NCBI GenBank assembly: GCA_963848675.1
Contig: CAWKEY010000005.1
Location: 1 to 39,403 of the forward strand
Direction of reading: 5' to 3'
Length of the DNA stretch: 39,403 bases
Source of the DNA: CAWKEY01 sp963848675
GTDB lineage: Bacteria; Pseudomonadota; Gammaproteobacteria; Methylococcales; Methylomonadaceae
This document shows, piece by piece, positions 8,291-15,886 of the stretch (position 1 is its first letter; each line of letters opens with the position of its first letter). The position numbers and the translations under genes were made by a program. The notes under the pieces are model-generated. The model ran no database searches. It was not told the DNA's origin and saw only the letters and a list, made by a program, of their open reading frames with translations.

Positions 8291-9418
8291 CTAGGACATT
8301 AACCGCGAGTTTTTGCTGTTGCGAAATATCAGCGGTTTTTCATTTCCGGCCAGGGTGCTTGCTTGTGCTGAATCTATCGCCGCCTGAATCAGATGATGAT
8401 CGGGTGATTTGCTGCATACCGGGTCAGCATTGTACATATCTCCGGTGAGCAGATAAGCCTGGCAGCGGCAGCCGCCGAAATCTTTTTCTTTTTCTTCGCA
8501 GCTGCGGCAGGGCTCTTTCATCCATTCAGTGCCGCGGAAAAAATTGAAGGCCTTGGACTCGTTCCAGATCTGCTCGATGCTGTAGTCTTTGACATTGGGA
8601 CAATCAAGGTCAGGCAGTTCGCGGGCTGAATGACAGGGCAGCGCAACGCCGTCCGGGGCAATAGTCAGGAAGGTCGTACCCCAGCCGTTCATGCAGGTTT
8701 TGGGGCGATCCTCATAATAATCCGGAATGACATAATAAATCTTCATTTTGCCGGCGACTTTTTCTTTGAAGGCCTGTGCGATGGCTTCGGCCTTTTCGAA
8801 TTGCGCTTGCGTGGGCATCAGCAAGTCGCGATTGGCATGGGCCCAGCCATAATACTGGGTATTGGCCAGTTCCAGATAATCGGCGCCGAGTTCTTCCGCC
8901 ATAGTGAGAATTTCGGCCATCTGGTGGATGTTTTCACGGTGGATGACCACGCACAGCACCATCGGATAACCGTGTTTTTTGACCAGCCGGGCGACTTCCC
9001 GTTTCTGATGGTAGGATTCGGTGCCGGCCAAATGATCGTTCAGCTCTTGGGAGCTGGCTTGAATGCTGACCTGGATATGATCAAGCCCTGCCTCCTTAAG
9101 CTGAATAATTTTTTCTTCGGTCAGTCCGTAACCCGAGGTGATTAGGTTGGAGTAATAGCCCAGCTCCCGGGCGTGCTTGACGAGTTCTGTCAAGTCCTTG
9201 CGCGTTAACGGTTCACCGCCTGAAAAGCCGAGCTGTACCGCCCCCATTTTGCGGGCCTGGCTCAGCACCCGCTTCCAGTCGTCTGTACTTAGTTCGGACT
9301 GATATTCGGTATAATTAACCGGATTCGCACAGTAAGGGCACTGCAGCGGGCAGGCGTAGGTCAGCTCCGCCAGCAGCCAGCGTGGCGGGGTGATGTTAAT
9401 TTTGTTGGATCCAGCCAT
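8291..9418 (-). CDS. pqqE: PqqA peptide cyclase (radical SAM), PQQ biosynthesis
   Basis: With PqqD, PqqE forms the Glu-Tyr carbon-carbon cross-link in PqqA, the first committed step to PQQ. The 375-residue protein shows the radical SAM cluster motif CPLQCPYC near residue 20, the SAM-binding GGEP (in FSGGEPLTRKDL), and a C-terminal SPASM region with auxiliary-cluster cysteines (CMNGWG, LPCHSA, CRSC, GGCRCQAYLLTGD, CSKSPDHH). It is the last gene of the pqq cluster and its start overlaps the end of pqqD by 23 bases, which fits coupled synthesis of the two partners. The 200 bases beyond it, before the coiled-coil gene, hold only weak hairpins. Confidence 0.97.
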   Translation of the reverse strand: MAGSNKINITPPRWLLAELTYACPLQCPYCANPVNYTEYQSELSTDDWKRVLSQARKMGAVQLGFSGGEPLTRKDLTELVKHARELGYYSNLITSGYGLTEEKIIQLKEAGLDHIQVSIQASSQELNDHLAGTESYHQKREVARLVKKHGYPMVLCVVIHRENIHQMAEILTMAEELGADYLELANTQYYGWAHANRDLLMPTQAQFEKAEAIAQAFKEKVAGKMKIYYVIPDYYEDRPKTCMNGWGTTFLTIAPDGVALPCHSARELPDLDCPNVKDYSIEQIWNESKAFNFFRGTEWMKEPCRSCEEKEKDFGGCRCQAYLLTGDMYNADPVCSKSPDHHLIQAAIDSAQASTLAGNEKPLIFRNSKNSRLMS

Positions 9419-9668
9419 TTTTTAAAGCAACCTCAAGGAAAGCGGTGATGTCGTTGATCAGACCGCTGGTGGTGAATTTGTGTTCCAGTTCACTGACGAT
9501 TTGGCCAAGATTACGGGTGCCGTCGCATAATTTCAGAATTTCGGCGGAGCTTTGATTCAGTTCCACCATGCCTTCAGGGTACAGGATGACGTCTTTTTGC
9601 TGTGCTTCTTCCCATTGCAGGCGGTGCATGGGAGAAAACCGGATGAGTTGGTCTGTGTTGATAGTCAT
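9396..9668 (-). CDS. pqqD: PqqA-binding chaperone (RRE fold), PQQ biosynthesis
   Basis: PqqD is a small peptide-recognition protein that binds PqqA and presents it to PqqE. From ATG 9668 the product is 90 residues (MTINTDQLIRFSPMHRLQWEE), with the family-typical YPEGMVELNQSSAEILKLCDG segment that forms the winged-helix recognition core. An in-frame TTG at 9704 would add 12 residues, but the family begins near the ATG, so I prefer it; neither start has a strong SD. It overlaps pqqE by 23 bases. It is separated from pqqC by a Uma2-family gene, whereas pqqC and pqqD are usually adjacent or fused. Confidence 0.94.
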   Translation of the reverse strand: MTINTDQLIRFSPMHRLQWEEAQQKDVILYPEGMVELNQSSAEILKLCDGTRNLGQIVSELEHKFTTSGLINDITAFLEVALKNGWIQQN

Positions 9669-9781
9669 TTTGTAGTATTTATGAAAGGTCGCTTTTTTCG
9701 CCAAAGCGGCTAAATCATTTCAGGAAGAGGGTGATGGGTGCTGCGAATCTGCTTTGCGGCTTAGCGCTTAGTCTTTACCAC

Positions 9782-10339
9782 TTATTCCAAATCCTCAAAA
9801 AATTCGGCCAGGGGCACTGAAAAGTTCAGGCTGGTCAGTTCGCAATCGACTTCGCCGACATAATCATGCAGCAGCCACTCATTATCAGCTGTGCGCCGAA
9901 AACATTCCACCCGTTTGCTGTCGATATCGATAATGAGGTATTCCTTGAGTGACTCCAGACTGCGGTAAGCCACAAATTTGGCGCCGCGATCAAAAGCCGC
10001 AGTGGATTCTGAGAGGACTTCAACGATCAGGCACGGATGTGATAAAAACTGCTCAGCTTTACGATCATCCGGGTGGCAGGAGACCATGACATCGGGATAA
10101 AAAAAGGCATCGGCCTTGCCGACGCGCAACTTCATATCGGCAATATAGGCCTGGCAAGGACCACCGCGCAGGCGCTGTTTCAATGCCGTGGCAATGTTTA
10201 AGCTGACAACCACATGCTCACGCCGCGCGCCGCCCATGGCAAATACATCGCCTGCCTGATATTCGTGTTTTTCTGTTTGCACAGCTTCCCACGCCAGAAA
10301 GTCGGCGGCTTCAAAGTGATATTGCAGGGCGGTTTGCAT
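9782..10339 (-). CDS. Uma2 family (DUF820) PD-(D/E)xK nuclease-like protein inside the pqq cluster
   Basis: The 185-residue sequence fits the Uma2/DUF820 family of restriction-nuclease-like folds: an N-terminal EYQAGDVFAMGGARREH segment, then the metal-site pattern ADAFFYPDVMVSC (Asp) and LIVEVLSEST (Glu) followed by FDRGAKFVAYRSLESLKEYLIID. These proteins are abundant in cyanobacteria and scattered elsewhere; their biological role is unknown and nuclease activity is inferred from the fold. It sits on the same strand between pqqC (41-base gap) and pqqD (113-base gap) and has no known place in PQQ synthesis. I infer a later insertion that kept the transcription direction. Confidence 0.85.
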   Translation of the reverse strand: MQTALQYHFEAADFLAWEAVQTEKHEYQAGDVFAMGGARREHVVVSLNIATALKQRLRGGPCQAYIADMKLRVGKADAFFYPDVMVSCHPDDRKAEQFLSHPCLIVEVLSESTAAFDRGAKFVAYRSLESLKEYLIIDIDSKRVECFRRTADNEWLLHDYVGEVDCELTSLNFSVPLAEFFEDLE

Positions 10340-10380
10340 GGTTCAAATCCCTCTAGTAGTTGGGTTCGACAAACTTCAGG

Positions 10381-11124
10381 CTATTTTTCGATATTAAAAT
10401 AAGGCGGCATGTTGTTGATATAAGCCAGATACATCGCATCCGCCATCGTCCATAACACATCCAGTTTAAACTTTAGGATATCCAGCATGTGCTCCTGCTG
10501 TTCGCGGGTTTTATACCAGTCCAGCGTCAACTCTAAACCGTGCTCGACATCGCGGCGCGCTTCGGTCAGGCGTTTGCGGAAGTAGATATAGCCCTCCTGT
10601 TCAACCCACGGGTACACCTCTGGCCAGTTGTTCAGGCGCTGCTGGTGTATTTTGGGCGCGAACAGCTCGGTCAGTGATGAACTGGCGGCTTCATGCCATT
10701 CGGCGCGGCGGGCGAAGTTGACGTACGCATCGACAGCAAAACGCACCCCCGGCAGCACATGTTTTAACGAAGTGAGGTCTTCCCGGCTCAAACCGACTGC
10801 AATGCCCAGCTGTATCCATGCCTCGATGCCGCCGGGATCGCCGGGATGGCCATCGTGATCGAGAATCCGCTGCACCCATTTGGCGCGGGTTTCCCGGTCC
10901 GGACAATTGGCCATAATGTTGGCGTCCTTGATCGGAATCATCACCTGATAATAAAAGCGGTTGGCGACCCAGCCTTGTAACTGTTGTTTGTTAAGTTTGC
11001 CTTCATTCATCAGCGTGTGCATGGGGTGATGAATGTGGTAGTACTTTTCCATGCCGCGCAGTTTGGCTTCAAATTCTTCGCGGCTCCAGGGGGCTTGATC
11101 GGATTTAGGCTCGCAGCTGCTCAT
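10381..11124 (-). CDS. pqqC: Pyrroloquinoline-quinone synthase
   Basis: PqqC is a cofactor-free oxidase that catalyses the final ring closure and eight-electron oxidation to PQQ. At 247 residues it has family length and the all-helical TenA/PqqC-like pattern: YYHIHHPMHTLMNEGKL, WVANRFYYQVMIPIKDANIMANCPD, RILDHDGHPGDPGGIEAW and WVEQEGYIYFRKRL. It starts 8 bases after the pqqB stop. Downstream lies the Uma2-family gene instead of pqqD. Confidence 0.97.
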   Translation of the reverse strand: MSSCEPKSDQAPWSREEFEAKLRGMEKYYHIHHPMHTLMNEGKLNKQQLQGWVANRFYYQVMIPIKDANIMANCPDRETRAKWVQRILDHDGHPGDPGGIEAWIQLGIAVGLSREDLTSLKHVLPGVRFAVDAYVNFARRAEWHEAASSSLTELFAPKIHQQRLNNWPEVYPWVEQEGYIYFRKRLTEARRDVEHGLELTLDWYKTREQQEHMLDILKFKLDVLWTMADAMYLAYINNMPPYFNIEK

Positions 11125-11132
11125 GGGTTTCC

Positions 11133-12044
11133 TTATAAGTCAATTTCTAAACCATCGTAAGACACTTCAATGCCGGCGGCGTCCAGTATCTTGCGTTCCT
11201 CTGAATCTTCATCCAGAATCGGGTTGGTGTTGTTGATATGAATCAATATTTTGCGTGTATTGGCAACGCCATTCAGCACTTCTATCATGCCGCCCGGGCC
11301 CGATTGCGGCAAATGGCCGATTTCGCGAGCTTTTTTAGGGCTGATGTTCTGGGTGCACATTTCGTCGTCGGTCCAGAACGTGCCGTCGACCAGCAGGCAA
11401 TCCACGGATTGCATGGCTGCCATGACGTGGGGTTCTATCTCGCCGAGTCCGGGTGAATAAAAAACTTTTTTGCCGCTGGAAATCTGCTCGATAATGACGC
11501 CGATATTGTCGCCTTCATGCGGATCATGCCGATGCGGGGAGTAGGGCGGCGCCTTGCTTTTTAGGGCTTGGGTATAAAAGCGCAAGTCGTCTATGCCGGG
11601 AATAGTGAAGCTGCTGCCGTCGACCGGGACGGGGTGATGATTGACCGTGCAATAGTCTTTCAGCATGGTGAATAGCGGAAAACCAGAGCTTAGGTCCTGT
11701 TTGACCATGTCAGTGCAATAGACCTCGAGGGGCTTGCCTTCGCGCAGCATCAACATGCCAGTCGTGTGGTCGATCTGGCTGTCGATCAGCATAATGGCTT
11801 TGATGCCGGTGTCGCGTACACCGTTTTTCGGCTGTATCGCCGGGAAAGCTTCGAGCTGGGCGCGAATGTCCGGCGAGGTATTAAAAAGCAGCCAGTTTGT
11901 GTTGTCGGTACTGACGGCAATAGATGATTGGGTGCGCGCTTTGCCGTTCATTTGCTTATGACGCAAGCGGTGGCAATTATGGCAGTTGCAGTTCCACTGG
12001 GGGAAGCCGCCCCCAGCACCTGAGCCGAGAACTCTGATTTTCAT
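11133..12044 (-). CDS. pqqB: PQQ biosynthesis metallo-beta-lactamase-fold protein
   Basis: PqqB is a metallo-beta-lactamase-fold oxygenase implicated in hydroxylating the PqqA-derived Glu-Tyr intermediate. The 303-residue protein begins KIRVLGSGAGGGFPQWNCNCHNC, typical of PqqB, and contains the SQIDHTTGMLMLREG region where the canonical HxHxDH motif is modified to SQIDHT, as known for this family. It also contains LLVDGTFWTDDEM and the C-terminal LIHINNTNPILDEDSEE. It follows pqqA after a 115-base gap that holds an intrinsic terminator, so its expression depends on read-through or on another promoter. Confidence 0.97.
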   Translation of the reverse strand: MKIRVLGSGAGGGFPQWNCNCHNCHRLRHKQMNGKARTQSSIAVSTDNTNWLLFNTSPDIRAQLEAFPAIQPKNGVRDTGIKAIMLIDSQIDHTTGMLMLREGKPLEVYCTDMVKQDLSSGFPLFTMLKDYCTVNHHPVPVDGSSFTIPGIDDLRFYTQALKSKAPPYSPHRHDPHEGDNIGVIIEQISSGKKVFYSPGLGEIEPHVMAAMQSVDCLLVDGTFWTDDEMCTQNISPKKAREIGHLPQSGPGGMIEVLNGVANTRKILIHINNTNPILDEDSEERKILDAAGIEVSYDGLEIDL

Positions 12045-12117
12045 AGTTTACAAGCGGGTTAACATTGGGAAAGTGGTTGTGAATGATACGGGAATAAAGG
12101 CTGGCAGGCAAAAAAAA

Positions 12118-12136
12118 GGGGCTCATGATGAGCCCC
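12118..12136 (-). terminator. Intrinsic terminator between pqqA and pqqB
   Basis: GGGGCTCA (12118-12125) and TGAGCCCC (12129-12136) form a perfect 8-bp stem with a 3-base loop. Reading the minus strand, the stem is followed by seven T, the layout of a Rho-independent terminator. It starts 24 bases after the pqqA stop. Partial termination here would give a short abundant pqqA mRNA and a rarer pqqABCDE read-through, consistent with the substrate peptide being needed in excess of the enzymes. Confidence 0.8.
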
Positions 12137-12159
12137 TTTTTAGCCTAAGCAATTGGTTC

Positions 12160-12234
12160 TTAACGGTTGTAAATATACATGGTTACTTCAAAACCAAAAC
12201 GCAGGTCTGTATAGCTCGGTGTTTCCCATTTCAT
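12160..12234 (-). CDS. pqqA: PQQ precursor peptide
   Basis: This 24-residue peptide, MKWETPSYTDLRFGFEVTMY plus a short tail, is the ribosomally made substrate from which PQQ is cut. The conserved Glu in GFEVTMY and the Tyr four residues later are the two residues that become the cofactor. The ATG (12232-12234) is preceded by an excellent SD (GGAGG at plus 12243-12247). It is the first gene of the pqq cluster and is followed by a terminator hairpin. It is too short for many gene finders. Confidence 0.97.
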   Translation of the reverse strand: MKWETPSYTDLRFGFEVTMYIYNR

Positions 12235-12590
12235 AGTATTAACCTCCAGAAGTTTTTAGAAATTATGTGCTAGCTTGATCAAGTAAGCTGCTTTGAAGTA
12301 TACGATGAAGTTTTTTTTTGCGCAACTTTTGGCTGGTTATAAAAGCAAACTGTGTGATGGCTGAAGCGAATGGCAGTAAACCCCAATGCATGAGGCATGC
12401 ATACTCAGGGGGTTAATAATAAGGCCAGCGGGTGCAGAATAAATCCGGTTTCGTTCAGGTAATCCCTTTGGAAGCAGTTTATTTACTAGATGTTTGCCGG
12501 CAAACGGATGGGTGTTTTTTTACCGGAAGTGGGGTATTATCGGTGTTCACCAAAAAAATAATAAGACAATTCACATTATGAGGAGGAACT
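12235..12590. other. Gene-free gap upstream of pqqA
   Basis: These 356 bases separate pqqA (minus) from the small membrane protein gene (plus), so promoters for both should lie here. I see the pqqA SD, an AT-rich tract around 12300-12320, and a palindrome at 12386-12402. I could not settle on a convincing -35/-10 pair for either gene, and I see no coding potential. Confidence 0.6.
12386..12402. promoter_or_regulatory. Perfect inverted repeat between pqqA and the small membrane protein gene
   Basis: ATGCATG and CATGCAT arms of 7 bases flank AGG. Outer CCCC (12381-12384) and GGGG copies can extend the pairing imperfectly. There is no T run, so a terminator is unlikely. It lies about 150 bases before pqqA and 190 before the plus-strand gene, and could be an operator or a small structured element; this is inference. 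Confidence 0.35.
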
Positions 12591-12797
12591 ATGAGCGGAG
12601 TGACCGAGCTGTTTTTGGTTATGTTGTTAATAGCTGCATTTGCGTTTGCCCCGTTGGGCTATTTCATTTATAAATTTACACAAAAAAACGGTAAACCTTT
12701 CGGAGAAACAGAACCGCACGGCGATAGCTCATCTTTGATTAACGAGCTGGCGGAAACAGTGATCCATTATATTAAAGGCCTGCTTGGAAAAAAATAG
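12591..12797 (+). CDS. Small single-span membrane protein, unknown function
   Basis: The 68-residue product has one N-terminal hydrophobic span (ELFLVMLLIAAFAFAPLGYF, about residues 6-25) and a polar, partly acidic tail ending in a possible amphipathic helix (HYIKGLLGKK). The start is well supported by AGGAGGA before the ATG. I recognise no family. It stands alone, converging with the MoeB-like gene over a hairpin at 12813-12845. It is next to, but divergent from, pqqA, so no functional link is claimed. Confidence 0.65.
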   Translation: MSGVTELFLVMLLIAAFAFAPLGYFIYKFTQKNGKPFGETEPHGDSSSLINELAETVIHYIKGLLGKK

Positions 12798-12812
12798 ACT
12801 GCTTGTTGAAAC

Positions 12813-12845
12813 AATTTCCAGACACGTCCTTGCTGCCTGGAAATT
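12813..12845. terminator. Hairpin between convergent genes
   Basis: AATTTCCAG (12813-12821) pairs perfectly with CTGGAAATT (12837-12845) across a 15-base loop. It lies between the convergent 68-residue protein gene and the MoeB-like gene, where a shared terminator is expected. The T run is short, so efficiency is doubtful. Confidence 0.4.
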
Positions 12846-12865
12846 TCACCTCCACGGTTAATGAG

Positions 12866-13612
12866 TCATTGCACTCCGCATGTCGGGCAATTGACATTTT
12901 TACGCAGTCTCATGGTGTTCCATTCCATGGTCAAGCCATCCAGCAGCAATAGCCGGCCGGTCAACGTTTCACCAATCGCCATAATCAGCTTCATGGCTTC
13001 CAGCGCCTGAATGCTGCCGACAATGCCGGTTATGGGCGCTATCACGCCATTGGTCGCGCAGTTTTGCGGCTCTTCGCCGTCACTGGCGTATAAACAGTTG
13101 TAGCAAGGGCTATCGTTTTTGCCGGACGTAAACACCGAAATCTGGCCTTCAAAACGAATGGCCGCACCTGAAACCAGCGGCGTTTGCTGTTTGACGCAGG
13201 CATCATTAATGGCAAAGCGGGTGCTGAAATTATCGCTGCAATCCAGGACAACATCTGCATTTTTGACCTCGGTTTCAAGCTGTTTACCTGCTAGTCGCTG
13301 TTTAATCGCCCTCACCTGTACATCAGGATTTAAATTATTCAGCGTCTGGCGGGTTGAAATTACTTTATCAGCCCCTATATCGCCGGTGTGATGAGCAATC
13401 TGTCGTTGCAGATTGGATAAATCCACTTCGTCATCATCATAAATGGTGATATTGCCGATGCCGGCTGCGGCTAGATACATTGAGGCGGGCGAGCCCAGAC
13501 CTCCTGCGCCGACGATAAGCACATGGGCATTCAGGAGTTTTTGCTGTCCCTCAATATCGCAAAGGGGCAACATGATTTGACGGCTATAGCGGAGTAATTG
13601 GTGGTCATTCAT
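12866..13612 (-). CDS. moeB: HesA/MoeB/ThiF family adenylyltransferase (E1-like)
   Basis: E1-like enzymes of this family adenylate the C-terminus of a ubiquitin-like sulfur carrier such as MoaD or ThiS. The 248-residue protein from ATG 13612 starts MNDHQLLRYSRQIMLPLCDI, the standard MoeB beginning. It has the nucleotide-binding VLIVGAGGLGSPASMYLAAAG, DDDEVDLSNLQRQ, the conserved ADVVLDCSDNFSTRF, and a structural zinc site made of CYNC and CPTC pairs. The frame is open upstream to an ATG at 13696, but that ATG lies inside the CIRCE operator of groESL and adds non-conserved sequence, so I reject it. No moaD or thiS is nearby, so the partner (molybdopterin or thiamine route) cannot be decided here. 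Confidence 0.9.
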   Translation of the reverse strand: MNDHQLLRYSRQIMLPLCDIEGQQKLLNAHVLIVGAGGLGSPASMYLAAAGIGNITIYDDDEVDLSNLQRQIAHHTGDIGADKVISTRQTLNNLNPDVQVRAIKQRLAGKQLETEVKNADVVLDCSDNFSTRFAINDACVKQQTPLVSGAAIRFEGQISVFTSGKNDSPCYNCLYASDGEEPQNCATNGVIAPITGIVGSIQALEAMKLIMAIGETLTGRLLLLDGLTMEWNTMRLRKNVNCPTCGVQ

Positions 13613-13685
13613 GGGGCATGTTGATTCGGGATAATGAGGTGGGATGATGCCAAAGAACTTGACGGACTGCAAAATCTGATTATTA

Positions 13686-13712
13686 TTAGCACTCATTGCT
13701 GGCGAGTGCTAA
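13686..13712. promoter_or_regulatory. CIRCE operator (HrcA-binding site)
   Basis: TTAGCACTC (13686-13694), nine bases, then GAGTGCTAA (13704-13712) is a perfect match to the CIRCE consensus. It lies about 40 bases upstream of groES. HrcA repressing groESL until heat shock is the established mechanism for this site. hrcA itself is not in the window. Confidence 0.95.
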
Positions 13713-13753
13713 TGGCCAGTTTAACTTTTAAATTTTAATGTTAGGAGATGTTG

Positions 13754-14041
13754 ATGAAAATACGTCCGTTACATGACAGAGTGATTGTCAAACGTGTTGA
13801 AGAGGAAACAACCACTGCGGGAGGTATCGTTCTGCCTGGTTCTGCAGCTGAAAAACCAAGCCAAGGTGTGATTTTAGCCGTTGGCAATGGCAAAGTGCTG
13901 GACAATGGCGAAGTTCGTCCATTAGAAGTCAAAGTGGGCGATAAAGTGCTGTTTGGCAAATATGCTGGTAACGAAGTTAAAGTTGATGGCGAAGAACTGA
14001 TCGTTATGCGCGAAGAAGACATCATGGGCGTTTTAAGTTAA
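13754..14041 (+). CDS. groES: Co-chaperonin GroES
   Basis: GroES is the 10-kDa heptameric lid of the GroEL chamber. The 95-residue product starts MKIRPLHDRVIVKR, contains the mobile-loop region TTAGGIVLPGSAAEKPSQG, and ends VMREEDIMGVLS. Two ATGs are in frame; the second (13754) sits six bases after the SD AGGAG (13743-13747) and matches the family start, while the first (13748) abuts the SD. It is followed by groEL after 52 bases and is controlled from the CIRCE site. Confidence 0.98.
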   Translation: MKIRPLHDRVIVKRVEEETTTAGGIVLPGSAAEKPSQGVILAVGNGKVLDNGEVRPLEVKVGDKVLFGKYAGNEVKVDGEELIVMREEDIMGVLS

Positions 14042-14093
14042 TCCCGAGTCTTTATTTTACTCATAATCATTTAACAATAGTTTAGGAAAAAAA

Positions 14094-15743
14094 ATGGCAG
14101 CAAAAGACGTATTATTTGGTGATGACGCACGTGGCCGCATGGTAAGAGGCGTTAACATTTTGGCAAACGCAGTCAAGGTAACCCTGGGTCCAAAAGGCCG
14201 CAACGCGATTCTTGATAAAAGCTTCGGCGCACCCACCATCACTAAAGACGGTGTATCGGTTGCGAAAGAAATCGAATTAAAAGACAAATTCGAAAACATG
14301 GGCGCGCAAATGGTTAAAGAAGTGGCTTCACATACTTCTGATGTCGCGGGTGATGGTACTACGACTGCAACGGTATTGGCTCAATCTATCGTTAACGAAG
14401 GCTTGAAAGCTGTTGCCGCCGGCATGAACCCAATGGACTTGAAACGCGGTATTGACTTGGCCGTAATTAAAGTCGTTGAAGCCATCGTTGCTTCTGCCAC
14501 GCCTTGCACAGACAACAAAGCGATTGCGCAAGTCGGCACCATCTCTGCAAACTCTGATGAATCCGTCGGCCAAATTATCGCCGAAGCCATGGAAAAAGTC
14601 GGTAAAGAAGGCGTGATCACCGTTGAAGAAGGCACCGGCCTGAACAATGAACTGGACGTTGTAGAAGGTATGCAGTTCGATCGTGGTTACCTGTCGCCTT
14701 ACTTCATCAACAATCAGGAAAACATGAGTGTTGAACTGGAAGATCCGTTTATTCTGATTTACGAAAAAAAAATCTCCAACATCCGCGAAATGTTGCCCAT
14801 TCTGGAAGCCGTTGCCAAATCCGGCCGGCCATTACTGATCGTTGCTGAAGATGTTGAAGGCGAAGCCTTGGCGACGCTGGTAGTCAATACCATTCGTGGT
14901 ATCGTCAAAGTCGCGGCGGTTAAGGCGCCTGGTTTTGGTGACCGTCGTAAAGCCATGCTGGAAGACATCGCTGTGTTGACAGGTGGCGTAGTGATTTCTG
15001 AAGAAGTGGGTTTAAGTCTGGAAAAAGCGGAACTGGCTCAATTAGGTACCGCGAAAAAAATCCAAATCAGCAAAGAAAACACCACGATTATCGATGGCGC
15101 GGGTTCTGAAGCGCAAATCAAGGGCCGTGTTGCCCAAATTCGTGCCCAGGCTGAAGATGCCACTTCTGACTACGACAAAGAAAAACTGCAAGAGCGCCTG
15201 GCTAAATTGGCCGGCGGTGTTGCCGTGATCAAAGTCGGCGCGGCGACTGAAATGGAAATGAAAGAAAAGAAAGCCCGCGTAGAAGATGCCCTGCATTCAA
15301 CACGCGCTGCGGTAGAAGAGGGCGTCGTTGCCGGCGGTGGTACCGCGCTGATTCGCGCACTCTCTGCACTGGCAGGCCTGGAAGGCATTAACCACGACCA
15401 AACCGTGGGTATCAACATTCTGCGCCGCGCCATGGAAGAGCCCTTGCGCCAAATCGTTGCCAACTCGGGCGACGAGCCTTCGGTTGTGCTGAACGAAGTA
15501 GCCAAAGGCAAAGGTAACTTCGGTTACAACGCGGCAAGCGGCGAGTATGGCGACATGATCGAAATGGGAATTTTAGACCCGGCGAAAGTGACGCGTACTG
15601 CATTACAAAATGCGGCTTCTGTTGCTGGCTTAATGCTGACGACAGAAGTAATGGTTGCAGATTCGCCTAGCGATGAAAAAGGTCATGGCATGCCTGATAT
15701 GGGCGGCATGGGCGGCATGGGTGGTATGGGCGGCATGATGTAA
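14094..15743 (+). CDS. groEL: Chaperonin GroEL
   Basis: GroEL is the 60-kDa tetradecameric ATP-dependent folding chaperonin. The 549-residue protein has the ATP-site motifs KVTLGPKGRNAI and VAGDGTTTATVLAQ (Asp of the DGTTT motif near residue 87), the apical-domain stretch DRGYLSPYFINN, and GVVAGGGTALIRAL. It ends with the usual Gly-Gly-Met repeat tail, here four GGM units. It is second in the groESL operon and ends 37 bases before a very strong terminator. Confidence 0.99.
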   Translation: MAAKDVLFGDDARGRMVRGVNILANAVKVTLGPKGRNAILDKSFGAPTITKDGVSVAKEIELKDKFENMGAQMVKEVASHTSDVAGDGTTTATVLAQSIVNEGLKAVAAGMNPMDLKRGIDLAVIKVVEAIVASATPCTDNKAIAQVGTISANSDESVGQIIAEAMEKVGKEGVITVEEGTGLNNELDVVEGMQFDRGYLSPYFINNQENMSVELEDPFILIYEKKISNIREMLPILEAVAKSGRPLLIVAEDVEGEALATLVVNTIRGIVKVAAVKAPGFGDRRKAMLEDIAVLTGGVVISEEVGLSLEKAELAQLGTAKKIQISKENTTIIDGAGSEAQIKGRVAQIRAQAEDATSDYDKEKLQERLAKLAGGVAVIKVGAATEMEMKEKKARVEDALHSTRAAVEEGVVAGGGTALIRALSALAGLEGINHDQTVGINILRRAMEEPLRQIVANSGDEPSVVLNEVAKGKGNFGYNAASGEYGDMIEMGILDPAKVTRTALQNAASVAGLMLTTEVMVADSPSDEKGHGMPDMGGMGGMGGMGGMM

Positions 15744-15775
15744 GTGTGCCGTCTTAAAGCGCAGTTGCTTTAAGC

Positions 15776-15820
15776 AAAAAAAAGCCCCGGCTGTTTTGAT
15801 TAACAGCCGGGGCTTTTCTT
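15776..15820. terminator. Strong bidirectional terminator after groEL
   Basis: A perfect 15-bp stem, AAAGCCCCGGCTGTT (15781-15795) with its complement at 15802-15816, has a 6-base loop and is flanked by an A run on the left and T-rich sequence on the right. It closes groESL and can also stop minus-strand transcripts that run past the TM2 gene. Confidence 0.93.
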
Positions 15821-15886
15821 TATTGTACGGCGGGAATTGGGCGGTTGGGGCATTCGTTTGGCAAAAGCCCCGCCGTAAAGTACGGC

